The position numbers were made by a program, and so were the translations under genes. This document shows, piece after piece, positions 15,886 to 24,125 of a stretch of 64,000 nucleotides of DNA. Source of the DNA: JAFGOG01 sp034429215 (GTDB lineage Bacteria > Chloroflexota > Anaerolineae > JAAYZQ01); contig DAOUGI010000076.1 in NCBI GenBank assembly GCA_034429215.1, forward strand, positions 1-64,000, read 5' to 3'. The notes under the pieces are model-generated. The model was given only the letters and a program-made list of their open reading frames with translations, was not told the origin of the DNA and ran no database searches. Every line of letters begins with the position of its first letter. Position 1 is the stretch's first letter.

Positions 15886-16812
15886 TTAGACGTACGATAT
15901 GCCTACATTGGCGAAACTATAGCTGTGTAATTGATCTCGCAGCCTCTTGATCTGGGGCAGGTGGGTCCGCTCATGCGAGGCAAAGTAACTGACCTGCTGT
16001 TTGAGTGTCACACTGCCAAACTCCTCATGCCAACCAGCGCGCCACCAGTCGGCGAGCGGGATCCTGTCCAACCTGGCCAGGGTGTCTGCACGCGAGGAGG
16101 TGTAGGCATCCAGGATCTCATGGGTGTCCGGCGGGCGTTCCTCCTCCCTGGTCGCCCAGGCAAAGACCGCCTTTGACTCAAGGGTGGGATGCTCCTCCGT
16201 CAGGAACAGGTCCAAGCGGAAGCTGAGCACGGCTTGGGCGTCCCGGAGATGGGAGACAATGTTGCGAATGGCCCAACCGCCCTCCTCCGGCGCCTGCCGC
16301 AGACGCTCCTCAGGCAGCCCTGCCAGGAGCGCGCTTACATCCAAGGGTGTCTGGCGCAGCTTATCCAGGGCGGCAGGAGGATCGAGTGCGTCGAGCCAAT
16401 ACACGGGAGGAAATCGTTGGTATGTGTCAGGCCATGCGCCACAGGTTGGGCAGATTTCCGCCGCTTCGCCTAGCACCATATGTCCACACGTACGGCAGAC
16501 GTAAGCATGAGGAGCCTCGCTGATCAGCGGGAGTCGCCCTTCGGACATGGCGGCAGCGCCTCGCCTGAGCGCATCCAACACACTCCTGTCCACACTGAGC
16601 TGGGACAGTGCAATGGCCGCCAGCTCGATCTCGGCAACCAGTTCTCCTTTGTCGATGGGCATCGTGAGCTGATAAGCCGCCCGGCGGCTTGTGGCATCCG
16701 CCGAGGCGCGGGCCAATTTGGCGAGGTTGTATTGGCCTTCGCCCTCCAGCCGGGAGGCCAAGGCCAACAGGTGTACTAGCGTGTTGCTCCACTCTGCTTC
16801 AGAGTTTGTCAT
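15886..16812 (-). CDS. Rubredoxin-like zinc ribbon fused to a DinB-like domain
   Basis: 308 residues in three parts. Residues 1-95 are helical, of the size of a short ferritin/rubrerythrin-like bundle. Residues about 103-128 hold C-R-T-C-G...C-P-T-C-G-A-W, a rubredoxin-like metal site as at the end of rubrerythrins. Residues about 140-300 resemble the DinB/YfiT metal-binding four-helix family (ALLAGLPEERLRQAPEEGGWAIRNIVSHLRDAQ..., and the C-terminal S-H-E-R-T-H-L-P-Q-I), with histidines in the usual places. An oxidative-stress or thiol-transfer role is only a guess. It is transcribed alone. Confidence 0.75.
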   Translation of the reverse strand: MTNSEAEWSNTLVHLLALASRLEGEGQYNLAKLARASADATSRRAAYQLTMPIDKGELVAEIELAAIALSQLSVDRSVLDALRRGAAAMSEGRLPLISEAPHAYVCRTCGHMVLGEAAEICPTCGAWPDTYQRFPPVYWLDALDPPAALDKLRQTPLDVSALLAGLPEERLRQAPEEGGWAIRNIVSHLRDAQAVLSFRLDLFLTEEHPTLESKAVFAWATREEERPPDTHEILDAYTSSRADTLARLDRIPLADWWRAGWHEEFGSVTLKQQVSYFASHERTHLPQIKRLRDQLHSYSFANVGISYV

Positions 16813-16967
16813 GACAGTACCTCCGATATGGAAAAATCAGCGCATCTGATCGGCCGCTGTTCCAGTCTGCTGGCCGTGCCTGTGTCGCCGGATAGCCAGT
16901 CGATGCGCTGTGTATCGTCGCCCCGTGGAGACACGACGGGCCACTCGGCCGGGTAGTATAGCAGGAG

Positions 16968-19439
16968 TCACTTGGTCCAGGCGGGGTCTCCATTTTGGCT
17001 GGAGCCCTGCACCAGGGGCACGGCATCACCGCCGGCTGCTGGCGCCGCCCAGATCTCTGACTGATCGTCGTTGTCCGCAAGGCCATTGCCATTCGAGTCG
17101 CGCTTCAGAGTAAAGGCGATCCACCGGCCGTCAGGTGACCAGGCCAGACCGAACGTCCATAGGCCAGAGGTTAACTGTCGCAGGCCCGTGCCATCAGCCT
17201 GGCCCACCCACACATCGCCGGCATCTTCTTCGTCCAGCGCGCCGTTGCCGTTGGTGTCGGCGTCAACCCGGCTGAAGGCAATCCACTTGCCGTCGGGCGA
17301 CCAGGTGCCTCTGATATCGACCGTTGGACCACCCACTAGCGTGGTGCGACCGGTACCGTCGGCATTGATAACCAACAGATCCCAATTGCTCTGTCCCTTG
17401 GACCCCTCGCCATAGATGATCCGGCCATCAGGTGACCAATCGGGCGACTGGTCCTCTTCCTTGCTGCCGGTCACCTGCTGCAGGCTGCCGTCGCTGCGCC
17501 GGATAAAGATCTCAGAGTTGGCTACGCCGCCGGTGACGCCTGTCGTGGACAGCACCAAACGCTTGCCGTCAGGCGCCCACCGGGCGTAATCGTCCCACGC
17601 TTCGGTCGTCACGACCGGCTTCTGCTCGCCCCCGTCGCTGTCCACCGTCCACAGATCCGAGTTGCCCAGCCGGTGACTGGTAAAGGCGATGGTACGGCCA
17701 TCGGGTGACCAGTCGGGGAGGTAATCGAGAGCGCCATCGTTGGTCAGCCGTGTCAGTTTGCTGCTGGCCAGATCGATGACATAGATCTCATGGTTGCCGT
17801 CGCGGTTCGAGGTAAAGGCCAGCCGGCCGGACCGGACATTCGCCGTAGGCGTTGGCGGCACCTTGGTTGGAGCCGGTGTCAGGGTTGCCGAGACCTCGGT
17901 GAGGAGCGCGGTTGCCGTAGGCGAGACGCCGGTCGGCGTGGGCGTCGCAGTCGGCACCGCAGTCGTCGGCGCGATGGTCACGACGACCGGCACGGGCGTT
18001 GGGCTGGCGACCAGAACGGATGGGCTGGCCGTCGGTGCGGTTGTCAATAGGGCGACCGGGCCGGCTGGGATGGTGGCGGTAGCATCCGGTTCGCCGCCGC
18101 CCAACATGGATATGGCGATCACCAGGACGATGGCCAGCAGAGCCACGCCACCGGCTGCCGGCAACACCCAGGCGGGCAGGCGGCGGAGAACGGCGGCCGG
18201 GGTTGGGCCTGGGGCCGGGGCCGGGCGTGAGACTGGGGCCGCGTGCGGGGCGGACGCCACGACCGGCGCCACTGCTGGTACAGCCTGTTCGGACGGCGGG
18301 CTCAGCAGGGCCGACCGGAACTCCTCTGCGCTGGCATAGCGATCCTCAGGCTGCTTGGCCAGCGCCTTCAGGACGACGGCTTCCAACCAGGAGGGGATGC
18401 GGCGGTTGTGGCTGCTGGGCGGTACAGGCTCCTGGCTGGTGATACGCTGCACGTTGTCGGACTGGGCGCGCGGCGTGTCGCGCTGGTCGAAATCGAGGTA
18501 CATGCGGCCGGTCAGCGCCCGGTATAGGATGGCGCCCAGAGCATAAATGTCAACCCGGGGGTTGTCGCGTACGCCGTCGGTCTGCTCCGGTGACATGTAG
18601 GGCAGGGTGCCGCCCGCAAATCCACCGGGTGTGATCCAACTGCGGGTGACCACCTGATCCGAGACGTGGGCGACGCCAAAGTCGGCGACCTTGGCCGAGC
18701 CGTCGGCAGCCAGGAGGACATTGGAAGGTTTCAAATCGCAGTGGACTACTCCCCGGGCGTGGGCATAAGCCAAGCCCTCGCACACCTCGGCCAGGATGCG
18801 CACGGCATCGTCGACCGGCATCGCCTTGCGCGCCTTGAACTGGCCCTCGAGCGAGCCACCCGGCATGTACTCCATGACCATGTAGTAGTTGTTGCCGGCC
18901 TCAAAGGCCTCGCGGGTGCGGACGATGTGAGGGTGGGAGAGCTGCATCATGGCCTTGGCTTCGACCAAAAAGCGCTTGAGGGCGTCTTCATCGCCGACTA
19001 GGGCGGGGATCAGCTCCTTGATCGCCACCTGCTCGCGCAGGAGAGTGTCCTCGGCCAGGTAGACCGAGCCAAAGCCGCCGCGGGCGATGTGGCGCACGAT
19101 CCGGTACCGGCCGCCGAGGAGGATGCTGCCCGGCTTCAATAGCTTCAAGGCGATCTCGTCGGTGCCCGAGGCGCGCAGCCGGGACTCGTGGCGGGCATAC
19201 TGGGCAGGGTTCTCCTCTCGAACAGCGTCGAGGAACTGGTCAAACAGGAGATGGGTGTCGCAGTAATTGATCACCTGTTCGACGATACCTGCTAGGCCCT
19301 CTTGCGCGCTCAGGCGGGTCAGGACCGGACGGAAGGTCGGGCGATCGTGAAGGAAGCGGCGCAGGTCTTCAGCAGTAAAGGCGTCAAGCAGCAGCCGGCG
19401 CACGGCTGCGAGATCGTATGGCAGGTCAGTCTTAGCCAT
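16968..19439 (-). CDS. Membrane Ser/Thr protein kinase with C-terminal TolB-like propeller
   Basis: 823 residues. Residues 8-90 form a small helical domain (LAAVRRLLLDAFTAEDLRRF) like effector-associated adaptor domains. The kinase covers about 110-375: glycine loop A-R-G-G-F-G-S-V-Y, K141 in VAIKE, H-C-D-L-K-P-S-N at 233-240, D253-F-G and M-S-P-E-Q. A Pro/Ala linker, one transmembrane helix near 427-447 and a Thr/Pro-rich stretch lead to an extracellular PD40/TolB beta-propeller (about 565-820), with repeated D-W-S-P-D-G-R-x-I-x-F units. It probably senses something outside and phosphorylates cytosolic targets. It is divergent from the BTAD regulator, and its promoter has that regulator's likely operator. 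GGAG precedes the ATG. Confidence 0.92.
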   Translation of the reverse strand: MAKTDLPYDLAAVRRLLLDAFTAEDLRRFLHDRPTFRPVLTRLSAQEGLAGIVEQVINYCDTHLLFDQFLDAVREENPAQYARHESRLRASGTDEIALKLLKPGSILLGGRYRIVRHIARGGFGSVYLAEDTLLREQVAIKELIPALVGDEDALKRFLVEAKAMMQLSHPHIVRTREAFEAGNNYYMVMEYMPGGSLEGQFKARKAMPVDDAVRILAEVCEGLAYAHARGVVHCDLKPSNVLLAADGSAKVADFGVAHVSDQVVTRSWITPGGFAGGTLPYMSPEQTDGVRDNPRVDIYALGAILYRALTGRMYLDFDQRDTPRAQSDNVQRITSQEPVPPSSHNRRIPSWLEAVVLKALAKQPEDRYASAEEFRSALLSPPSEQAVPAVAPVVASAPHAAPVSRPAPAPGPTPAAVLRRLPAWVLPAAGGVALLAIVLVIAISMLGGGEPDATATIPAGPVALLTTAPTASPSVLVASPTPVPVVVTIAPTTAVPTATPTPTGVSPTATALLTEVSATLTPAPTKVPPTPTANVRSGRLAFTSNRDGNHEIYVIDLASSKLTRLTNDGALDYLPDWSPDGRTIAFTSHRLGNSDLWTVDSDGGEQKPVVTTEAWDDYARWAPDGKRLVLSTTGVTGGVANSEIFIRRSDGSLQQVTGSKEEDQSPDWSPDGRIIYGEGSKGQSNWDLLVINADGTGRTTLVGGPTVDIRGTWSPDGKWIAFSRVDADTNGNGALDEEDAGDVWVGQADGTGLRQLTSGLWTFGLAWSPDGRWIAFTLKRDSNGNGLADNDDQSEIWAAPAAGGDAVPLVQGSSQNGDPAWTK

Positions 19440-19491
19440 GGTCCACTCCGTCTCCGCTCAAAAGGGAAGGAATCATATTGTATTCGCTCAT
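19432..19491 (-). CDS. Putative 19-residue leader peptide overlapping the kinase start
   Basis: An ATG at 19491 with a strong GAGGAGGTG site before it opens a 19-residue frame (MSEYNMIPSLLSGDGVDHG). Its TAA lies inside the kinase start region, overlapping the first eight kinase bases. This would couple kinase translation to the leader. It is too short for family assignment. The ribosome binding site is better than the kinase's own, which supports real translation. Confidence 0.45.
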   Translation of the reverse strand: MSEYNMIPSLLSGDGVDHG

Positions 19492-19554
19492 AACAATCAC
19501 CTCCTCGCCGTTATGCGGCGGGGCCTTGCCCACATCTCACGTTGTGATGGCCTG

Positions 19555-19589
19555 ATCATACCACGACCAGCGTTTCACCAGCGTTTCAC
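19555..19589 (-). promoter_or_regulatory. Kinase promoter with tandem 11-bp BTAD-type operator
   Basis: Minus strand: GTGAAACGCTG twice in direct tandem (19589-19579, 19578-19568), a 7-base gap and TATGAT (19560-19555). The same layout occurs at 22870-22904. SARP/BTAD regulators with OmpR-type winged helices bind heptamer repeats at an 11-bp period just before the -10 box, which fits the regulator gene next door. Confidence 0.6.
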
Positions 19590-19612
19590 GGGGTATCTGA
19601 AAGAGGAAGTTG

Positions 19613-19621
19613 TGGTATAAT
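19613..19621 (+). promoter_or_regulatory. Extended -10 promoter of the BTAD regulator, possibly leaderless
   Basis: TGG followed by TATAAT (19616-19621) is an extended -10 box. The start ATG at 19628 lies where transcription should begin, so the mRNA may be leaderless. No Shine-Dalgarno is seen close to the ATG. The tandem operator lies 26 bases upstream. Confidence 0.45.
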
Positions 19622-19627
19622 AGAATC

Positions 19628-22600
19628 ATGACCGACATGTCCAAGGATATCCTTCGGATCTACCTGTTCGGGTCGTTTCGGTTGCTTCAGGGCAACCAAC
19701 CGGTCGCCGGCTTTGACCAGGCGCGCCTTCAGCAGCTCTTGGCCTACCTCCTCTTGCATCGCCATAGCCCGATCTCCCGCCAGCAGCTTGCTTTCCTGTT
19801 TTGGCCCGACTCTACCGAGGAGCAGGCCCGCACCAACCTCCGCAACCTATGGCATCGGTTGCGCCGGATCCTGCCGGACGCGGATCGCTTTCTAGCTGCA
19901 GAAGAACTAACGATCCAGTGGCGTGATGACGCCCCCTGGTGGCTCGACGTCGCCGAGTTTGAAATGCACCTGGGACAGGCAAGATCGGCGGCGGACGCGG
20001 ATAGAGCCCTGCACCTGGAACAAGCCGTGGCGTTGTACGGTGGAGAGTTGCTGCCAAGCTGCTATAGCGATTGGCTGCTGGCCGAGCGGGATCGGCTGGC
20101 ACAGGTGTATGGCCGTGCCCTGGAGCAACTGGCGAGCCTGCACGAGGGCCGCCGTGATTACCAGCAGGCCATCGGTCACGTGCAAGCGTTGTTGCGGTAC
20201 GATCCGCTGCATGAACCGGCCTACGCCCAACTGATGCGCCTCCAGGCGTTGAATGACGACCGGGCTGCGGCCCTCCATACATATCACACCTGCGCCACAG
20301 TCCTGCGCCGCGAGCTGGATGTAGAGCCAGACAGCACAACGCGGGAGCTGTACGAACGGTTGCTGAATCAAGCGGCGATGACCATCGCGCCGCCGCAGTT
20401 CGAGGCCGCCACGCCGTTGGTCGGGCGCGAGGTCGAGTGGCAGATGCTCCAGCGCGCCTGGCGCGAGGCCGCCGGCCGGCCGCAGCTGGTGCTAATCTCT
20501 GGCGAGGCGGGCATCGGCAAGACTCGCCTGGCGGAAGCCCTGGTCGAATGGGTGGGCCGGCAGGGGATCCCGGCGCTGACCGCCCGCTGCTACGCCACCG
20601 AGGGAGAGCTGGCCTATGCCCCGGCCGTGGCCTGGCTGCGGGCGCAGCCGCGCCCTCCTTTGGCTGATTCCTGGCTGCGCGAGCTGGCACGCCTCCTCCC
20701 CGAGATCCTGGTCGAGCGCCCCGATTTGACGCCTCCCGAGCCCCTCTCCGAGAACTGGCAGCGGCTGCGGTTGTTCGAGGCGCTCGCCCATGCCCTGCTC
20801 ACCGGGCAGCGGGCCCTCTTGCTATTCCTTGACGATCTGCAGTGGTGCGACCGCGACACGCTGGACTGGCTCCACTTTCTGCTCACATCGCGCCGGGAAC
20901 CGGGTGCGCGCACGCAGTTGCTTGTCGTCACGGCGGTCAAAAGCGAAGGTGGCGAGGCTACCTCGACGCTTGAGGCGTGGAAGGCCGGGTTGGTCAGCAC
21001 TGGCCAGCTAGGCGAGATCGAGCTGGGGCCTCTAAGCCAGGACTCCACGCTGGCGCTGGCGGATCGCGTCGCCGGCAGGCCGCTCGATCGGGCGCTCGGG
21101 CCGCTGCTCTACCAGGGCACCGAAGGGCATCCGCTCTTCATTGTGGAGATGGTGCGCGCAGGCTTTGTGCAAGACGCCTCGGCTCCGGCCAAGCATGCGG
21201 CGGCGATGGTGGCACTCCCCATACCCCTGCCCGCTAAGGTGCGCCAGGTGATCCAGACTCGCCTTGCCCAGCTCTCGCCCCCCGCACGCGGGATGATCGA
21301 GCTGGCGTCGGTGGTCGGCCGGGCCTTTACCTATGCGGTCCTGGCCCACGCCGCCGATCTGAGTGAGGATCTTCTCGTCGGCTGCCTTGACGAATGCTGG
21401 CGCAGACGGATCATCCGCGAGCAAGGGGATGGCGCCTATGACTTTAGCCACGACCAACTGCGCCAGGCAGCCTACAGCGGTCTGAGCCGCACGCGCCGCC
21501 GGTGGCTGCACGGCCGGGTGGCCCAGGCTCTCGAGACCGTTCATGCCGGTGAGCTCGATGCCGTGGCCGGGATCGTCGCCGGGCATTATGAAGCGGCCGG
21601 GCTGCCTGCACAAGCGCTTGCCTACTATGACCGGGCGGCGGCGGCGGCTCGCCGCATCTATGCGCACGGCGAGTCCCTGATTGCACTCGAAAAAGCGATC
21701 GCTCTGCAAGAAGCCCTGCCCGCTGCAGATCGCTGTGGCCTGGCGGCGCATCTCCACGAGGAGGTGGGCGATCTACAGGAACTCCAGACACAGCACGGCA
21801 CTGCACGCGCCGCCTATGCCACGGCGCTGGCTTGTGCAGGAGACACCGACACGGTCGCACAGGCACGCCTTCAGCGCAAGATCGGCAAGACGCTGGAGAA
21901 CGAGCGGGCGGGCTACGAACAGGTCGCTGCACAATATGCAGCGGCCGAGGCACTGCTCGGCACGCCGGAACGGGCAGAGGCTGACGCCGCGTGGTGGGAG
22001 GAATGGTGCCAGGTTCAGCTCGACCAGTTGTTCCTGCTGTATTGGTGGCAATTGCCGCAGAAGATGGCAGAGCGGATCGCCCGCGTGCGCCCCTGGATCG
22101 AGCGCCACGGGACACCGGCCCAGCGTGCCACCCTCTTTGGTAACCTGAGCAGGCAACTGAACCAGAGCAACCGCTTCGCGCCTTCGGATTTCGCACTCGG
22201 CTACGCCTGTGCGGCGCTGGCCTCGCTCCCGCCGTCGACCAGCCCTGAGGCACGCGCGCCGTACGAGTTCACGCTCGCCTTCAACTTGCTGTGGCACGGC
22301 AACCACGCCGAGGCAGAGGTTGAGCTGCGCGTGGCGCTCGACCTGGCGGAGCGGACCGGCGACGTCGCATTGCAGGCGCGCTGCCTGGCCTATCTCGCCG
22401 TCGCCTGCCGCCGCCAGGGGCGCGACGCCGATGTGGAGGTGTATGCCCGCCGCGGCCTGGCCTCGGCCGAGGCCGCCGGGATACTCGAATATGTCGGAGC
22501 CTGCCGGGCTGGCCTGGCCTGGCTGGCCTGGCGGCGCAGCGACCTGGCCGACGCCGAGCGTCTCGCCCAGGCGGCATTGGAGGCCTGGCGCGCCTACGCG

Positions 22601-22846
22601 GCGCCCTACCCGCTCTACTGGCAGGCGCTGTGGCCGCTGATCGGGGTCGCCCTGGCGCAGGGCCGGCTGGCCGATGCCATCGTCCACGCCAGGCAGTTGT
22701 GCGATCCGGGCCAGCAGGCCCTGCCCCCCAGCTTGGAAGAGCCCCTTGTCGCTGCCCTCACAGCCTGGGATTCCGGTCATGCCGATGAGGCACGTCATCT
22801 CCTCTGCCGCGCCCTCGACCTGGCCCAGCAGACAAACCTCTCCTGA
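19628..22846 (+). CDS. BTAD/AAA transcription regulator (SARP-like, large)
   Basis: 1072 residues. An N-terminal OmpR-type winged helix (about 8-100, IYLFGSFRLLQGNQPV...LLAYLLLHRHSPISRQQLAFLFWPDSTEEQARTNLRNLWHRLR) is followed by a bacterial transcriptional activation domain (about 105-255: YGGELLPSCYSDWLLAERDRL). An AAA-type ATPase has Walker A G-E-A-G-I-G-K-T-R near 298 and LLFLDDLQWCDRDTLDWL as Walker B. A long TPR-like C-terminal half follows. The class activates nearby operons in response to an unknown signal. Repeats fitting its DNA-binding type sit before the divergent kinase and before the downstream NmrA operon. Confidence 0.93.
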   Translation: MTDMSKDILRIYLFGSFRLLQGNQPVAGFDQARLQQLLAYLLLHRHSPISRQQLAFLFWPDSTEEQARTNLRNLWHRLRRILPDADRFLAAEELTIQWRDDAPWWLDVAEFEMHLGQARSAADADRALHLEQAVALYGGELLPSCYSDWLLAERDRLAQVYGRALEQLASLHEGRRDYQQAIGHVQALLRYDPLHEPAYAQLMRLQALNDDRAAALHTYHTCATVLRRELDVEPDSTTRELYERLLNQAAMTIAPPQFEAATPLVGREVEWQMLQRAWREAAGRPQLVLISGEAGIGKTRLAEALVEWVGRQGIPALTARCYATEGELAYAPAVAWLRAQPRPPLADSWLRELARLLPEILVERPDLTPPEPLSENWQRLRLFEALAHALLTGQRALLLFLDDLQWCDRDTLDWLHFLLTSRREPGARTQLLVVTAVKSEGGEATSTLEAWKAGLVSTGQLGEIELGPLSQDSTLALADRVAGRPLDRALGPLLYQGTEGHPLFIVEMVRAGFVQDASAPAKHAAAMVALPIPLPAKVRQVIQTRLAQLSPPARGMIELASVVGRAFTYAVLAHAADLSEDLLVGCLDECWRRRIIREQGDGAYDFSHDQLRQAAYSGLSRTRRRWLHGRVAQALETVHAGELDAVAGIVAGHYEAAGLPAQALAYYDRAAAAARRIYAHGESLIALEKAIALQEALPAADRCGLAAHLHEEVGDLQELQTQHGTARAAYATALACAGDTDTVAQARLQRKIGKTLENERAGYEQVAAQYAAAEALLGTPERAEADAAWWEEWCQVQLDQLFLLYWWQLPQKMAERIARVRPWIERHGTPAQRATLFGNLSRQLNQSNRFAPSDFALGYACAALASLPPSTSPEARAPYEFTLAFNLLWHGNHAEAEVELRVALDLAERTGDVALQARCLAYLAVACRRQGRDADVEVYARRGLASAEAAGILEYVGACRAGLAWLAWRRSDLADAERLAQAALEAWRAYAAPYPLYWQALWPLIGVALAQGRLADAIVHARQLCDPGQQALPPSLEEPLVAALTAWDSGHADEARHLLCRALDLAQQTNLS

Positions 22847-22869
22847 ATTCTCCCTCTATCAAACGCTGC

Positions 22870-22904
22870 GTGAAACGCTGGTGAAACGCCGGCCATGATA
22901 TAGT
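22870..22904 (+). promoter_or_regulatory. NmrA operon promoter with tandem 11-bp BTAD-type operator
   Basis: GTGAAACGCTG (22870-22880), GTGAAACGCCG (22881-22891), a 7-base gap and TATAGT (22899-22904). The similarity to the kinase promoter continues past the -10 (both have CCATCACA and CGTGAG), suggesting a duplicated promoter. A third partial repeat, AAACGCTG, begins at 22861. There is no recognisable -35 box, as expected for an activator-dependent promoter. Confidence 0.6.
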
Positions 22905-22932
22905 CACGCCATCACAGCGTGAGGCGTGAACG

Positions 22933-23148
22933 ATGACAGCAGCAATCAGGGCAACCCGCCTGTTCACCGTTCGCATTTGGCGGGAAGAAGCCGGTGACGG
23001 CCATACCGAGTGGCGTGGCAAGGTGCAGGCACTGCCCGAAGGCGAAGCCGCCTACTTTCGCGGCTGGGCGGGGCTGATCGAGCGCCTGGAAGCGATGCTG
23101 AGCAGCGAGTGCGGCGCAGTGAGAGACTCGAATGAAAAGGAGGAATGA
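22933..23148 (+). CDS. Small protein downstream of BTAD regulator
   Basis: 71 residues, not recognised. It starts with a strand (RLFTVRIWREEAGDGHTEWRGKV) and then has a helix (YFRGWAGLIERLEAML). Its plan (N-terminal strand, Trp-containing turn, C-terminal helix with GL-I-x-x-L) loosely resembles the ~90-residue proteins at 50930 and 57214. Those too lie directly after a large regulator. GAGG precedes the ATG, and the gene follows the BTAD-type promoter. It ends one base before the next ATG. Confidence 0.65.
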   Translation: MTAAIRATRLFTVRIWREEAGDGHTEWRGKVQALPEGEAAYFRGWAGLIERLEAMLSSECGAVRDSNEKEE

Positions 23149-23149
23149 T

Positions 23150-24055
23150 ATGATTCTAGTCGTTGGAGCAACCGGCCGGCTGGGTGGGGCGATCACCCGC
23201 CAACTGCTGGCCCAGGGTAAAGCGGTGCGGATCCTCGTCCGCCACAACTCGCCCTCTGAGGCCTTGGCGGCCCAGGGAATGGCCACGTCGGCTCAATCCC
23301 TCATCGCCGCGGGTGCACAGCCTGTCTACGGCGATCTGAAGGATCGGGCGTCGCTCGACGCCGCGTGCGCGGGGGTCAAAACGGTGATCACCACGGCCAA
23401 CGCTGCCTTACGCGGGGGTGAGGACAACTTTACCAGCGTGGATCTGAACGGAACGCAAAATCTGATCGGCGCAGCGGCCGCGGCGGGCGTCCGCCACTTT
23501 ATCTACACCTCCGCTGCCGGCAGCGATCCTGCCTCTCCCAACCCGCTCTTTAGCGCCAAAGGTCAGTGCGAGGCGACGCTCCGGGCCAGTGGCTTGACCT
23601 ACACCATCTTAAAGCCCGGCATGTTCATGGAAGTCTGGCTTGGCGCCGTGATCGGAGCCCCGCTCCGCGCCGGCCAGCCGGTTACCCTGGTGGGCCAGGG
23701 CAAGACCGAGATCGCGTTCGTCTCGGCCGCTGATGTGGCCGCCTATGCCGTGACGGCCGTCGATCACCCGGTCGCGCGCAATGCCGATATCTGGATCGCG
23801 GGACCGGCTTCCATCTCCTTCACCGAAGCGGTCGAAGCGGTGGGCCGCGTCCTTGGGCAGCCGCTGCCCGCCCGCTATGTCGCCGCCGGCGAGCCGGTGC
23901 CGCTCCTGCCTGAAACGATGGACCAGCTCCTGGCGGCCACAGAGCTTGGACCGGATCAGCACATCGACATGAGCCAGACCTCGGCAACCTTTGGCATCCC
24001 GCCGACGCCGGTAGAAGCGTTCGCGGCGCGGTTCTTTCGTGAGGGATCAAAGTAA
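23150..24055 (+). CDS. NmrA/NAD(P)-binding SDR-like protein
   Basis: 301 residues. N-terminal Rossmann motif G-A-T-G-R-L-G-G (VVGATGRLGGAITRQLLAQGKAVRILVR), then VKTVITTANAALRGG, FIYTSAAGSD and LKPGMFMEVWLG. This is the atypical SDR pattern of NmrA/isoflavone-reductase-like proteins. No Tyr-x3-Lys catalytic pair is evident, so it may be a redox sensor or reductase. AAGGAGG six bases before 23150 fixes the start; an in-frame ATG at 23132 is less likely. Second gene of the BTAD-controlled unit. Confidence 0.88.
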   Translation: MILVVGATGRLGGAITRQLLAQGKAVRILVRHNSPSEALAAQGMATSAQSLIAAGAQPVYGDLKDRASLDAACAGVKTVITTANAALRGGEDNFTSVDLNGTQNLIGAAAAAGVRHFIYTSAAGSDPASPNPLFSAKGQCEATLRASGLTYTILKPGMFMEVWLGAVIGAPLRAGQPVTLVGQGKTEIAFVSAADVAAYAVTAVDHPVARNADIWIAGPASISFTEAVEAVGRVLGQPLPARYVAAGEPVPLLPETMDQLLAATELGPDQHIDMSQTSATFGIPPTPVEAFAARFFREGSK

Positions 24056-24125
24056 TCGCGCATATGCGCGACGATCGCTTGAGTACTGAAAAAGAATCAG
24101 ACAACACTCGGAAAGGAAGACCAGC

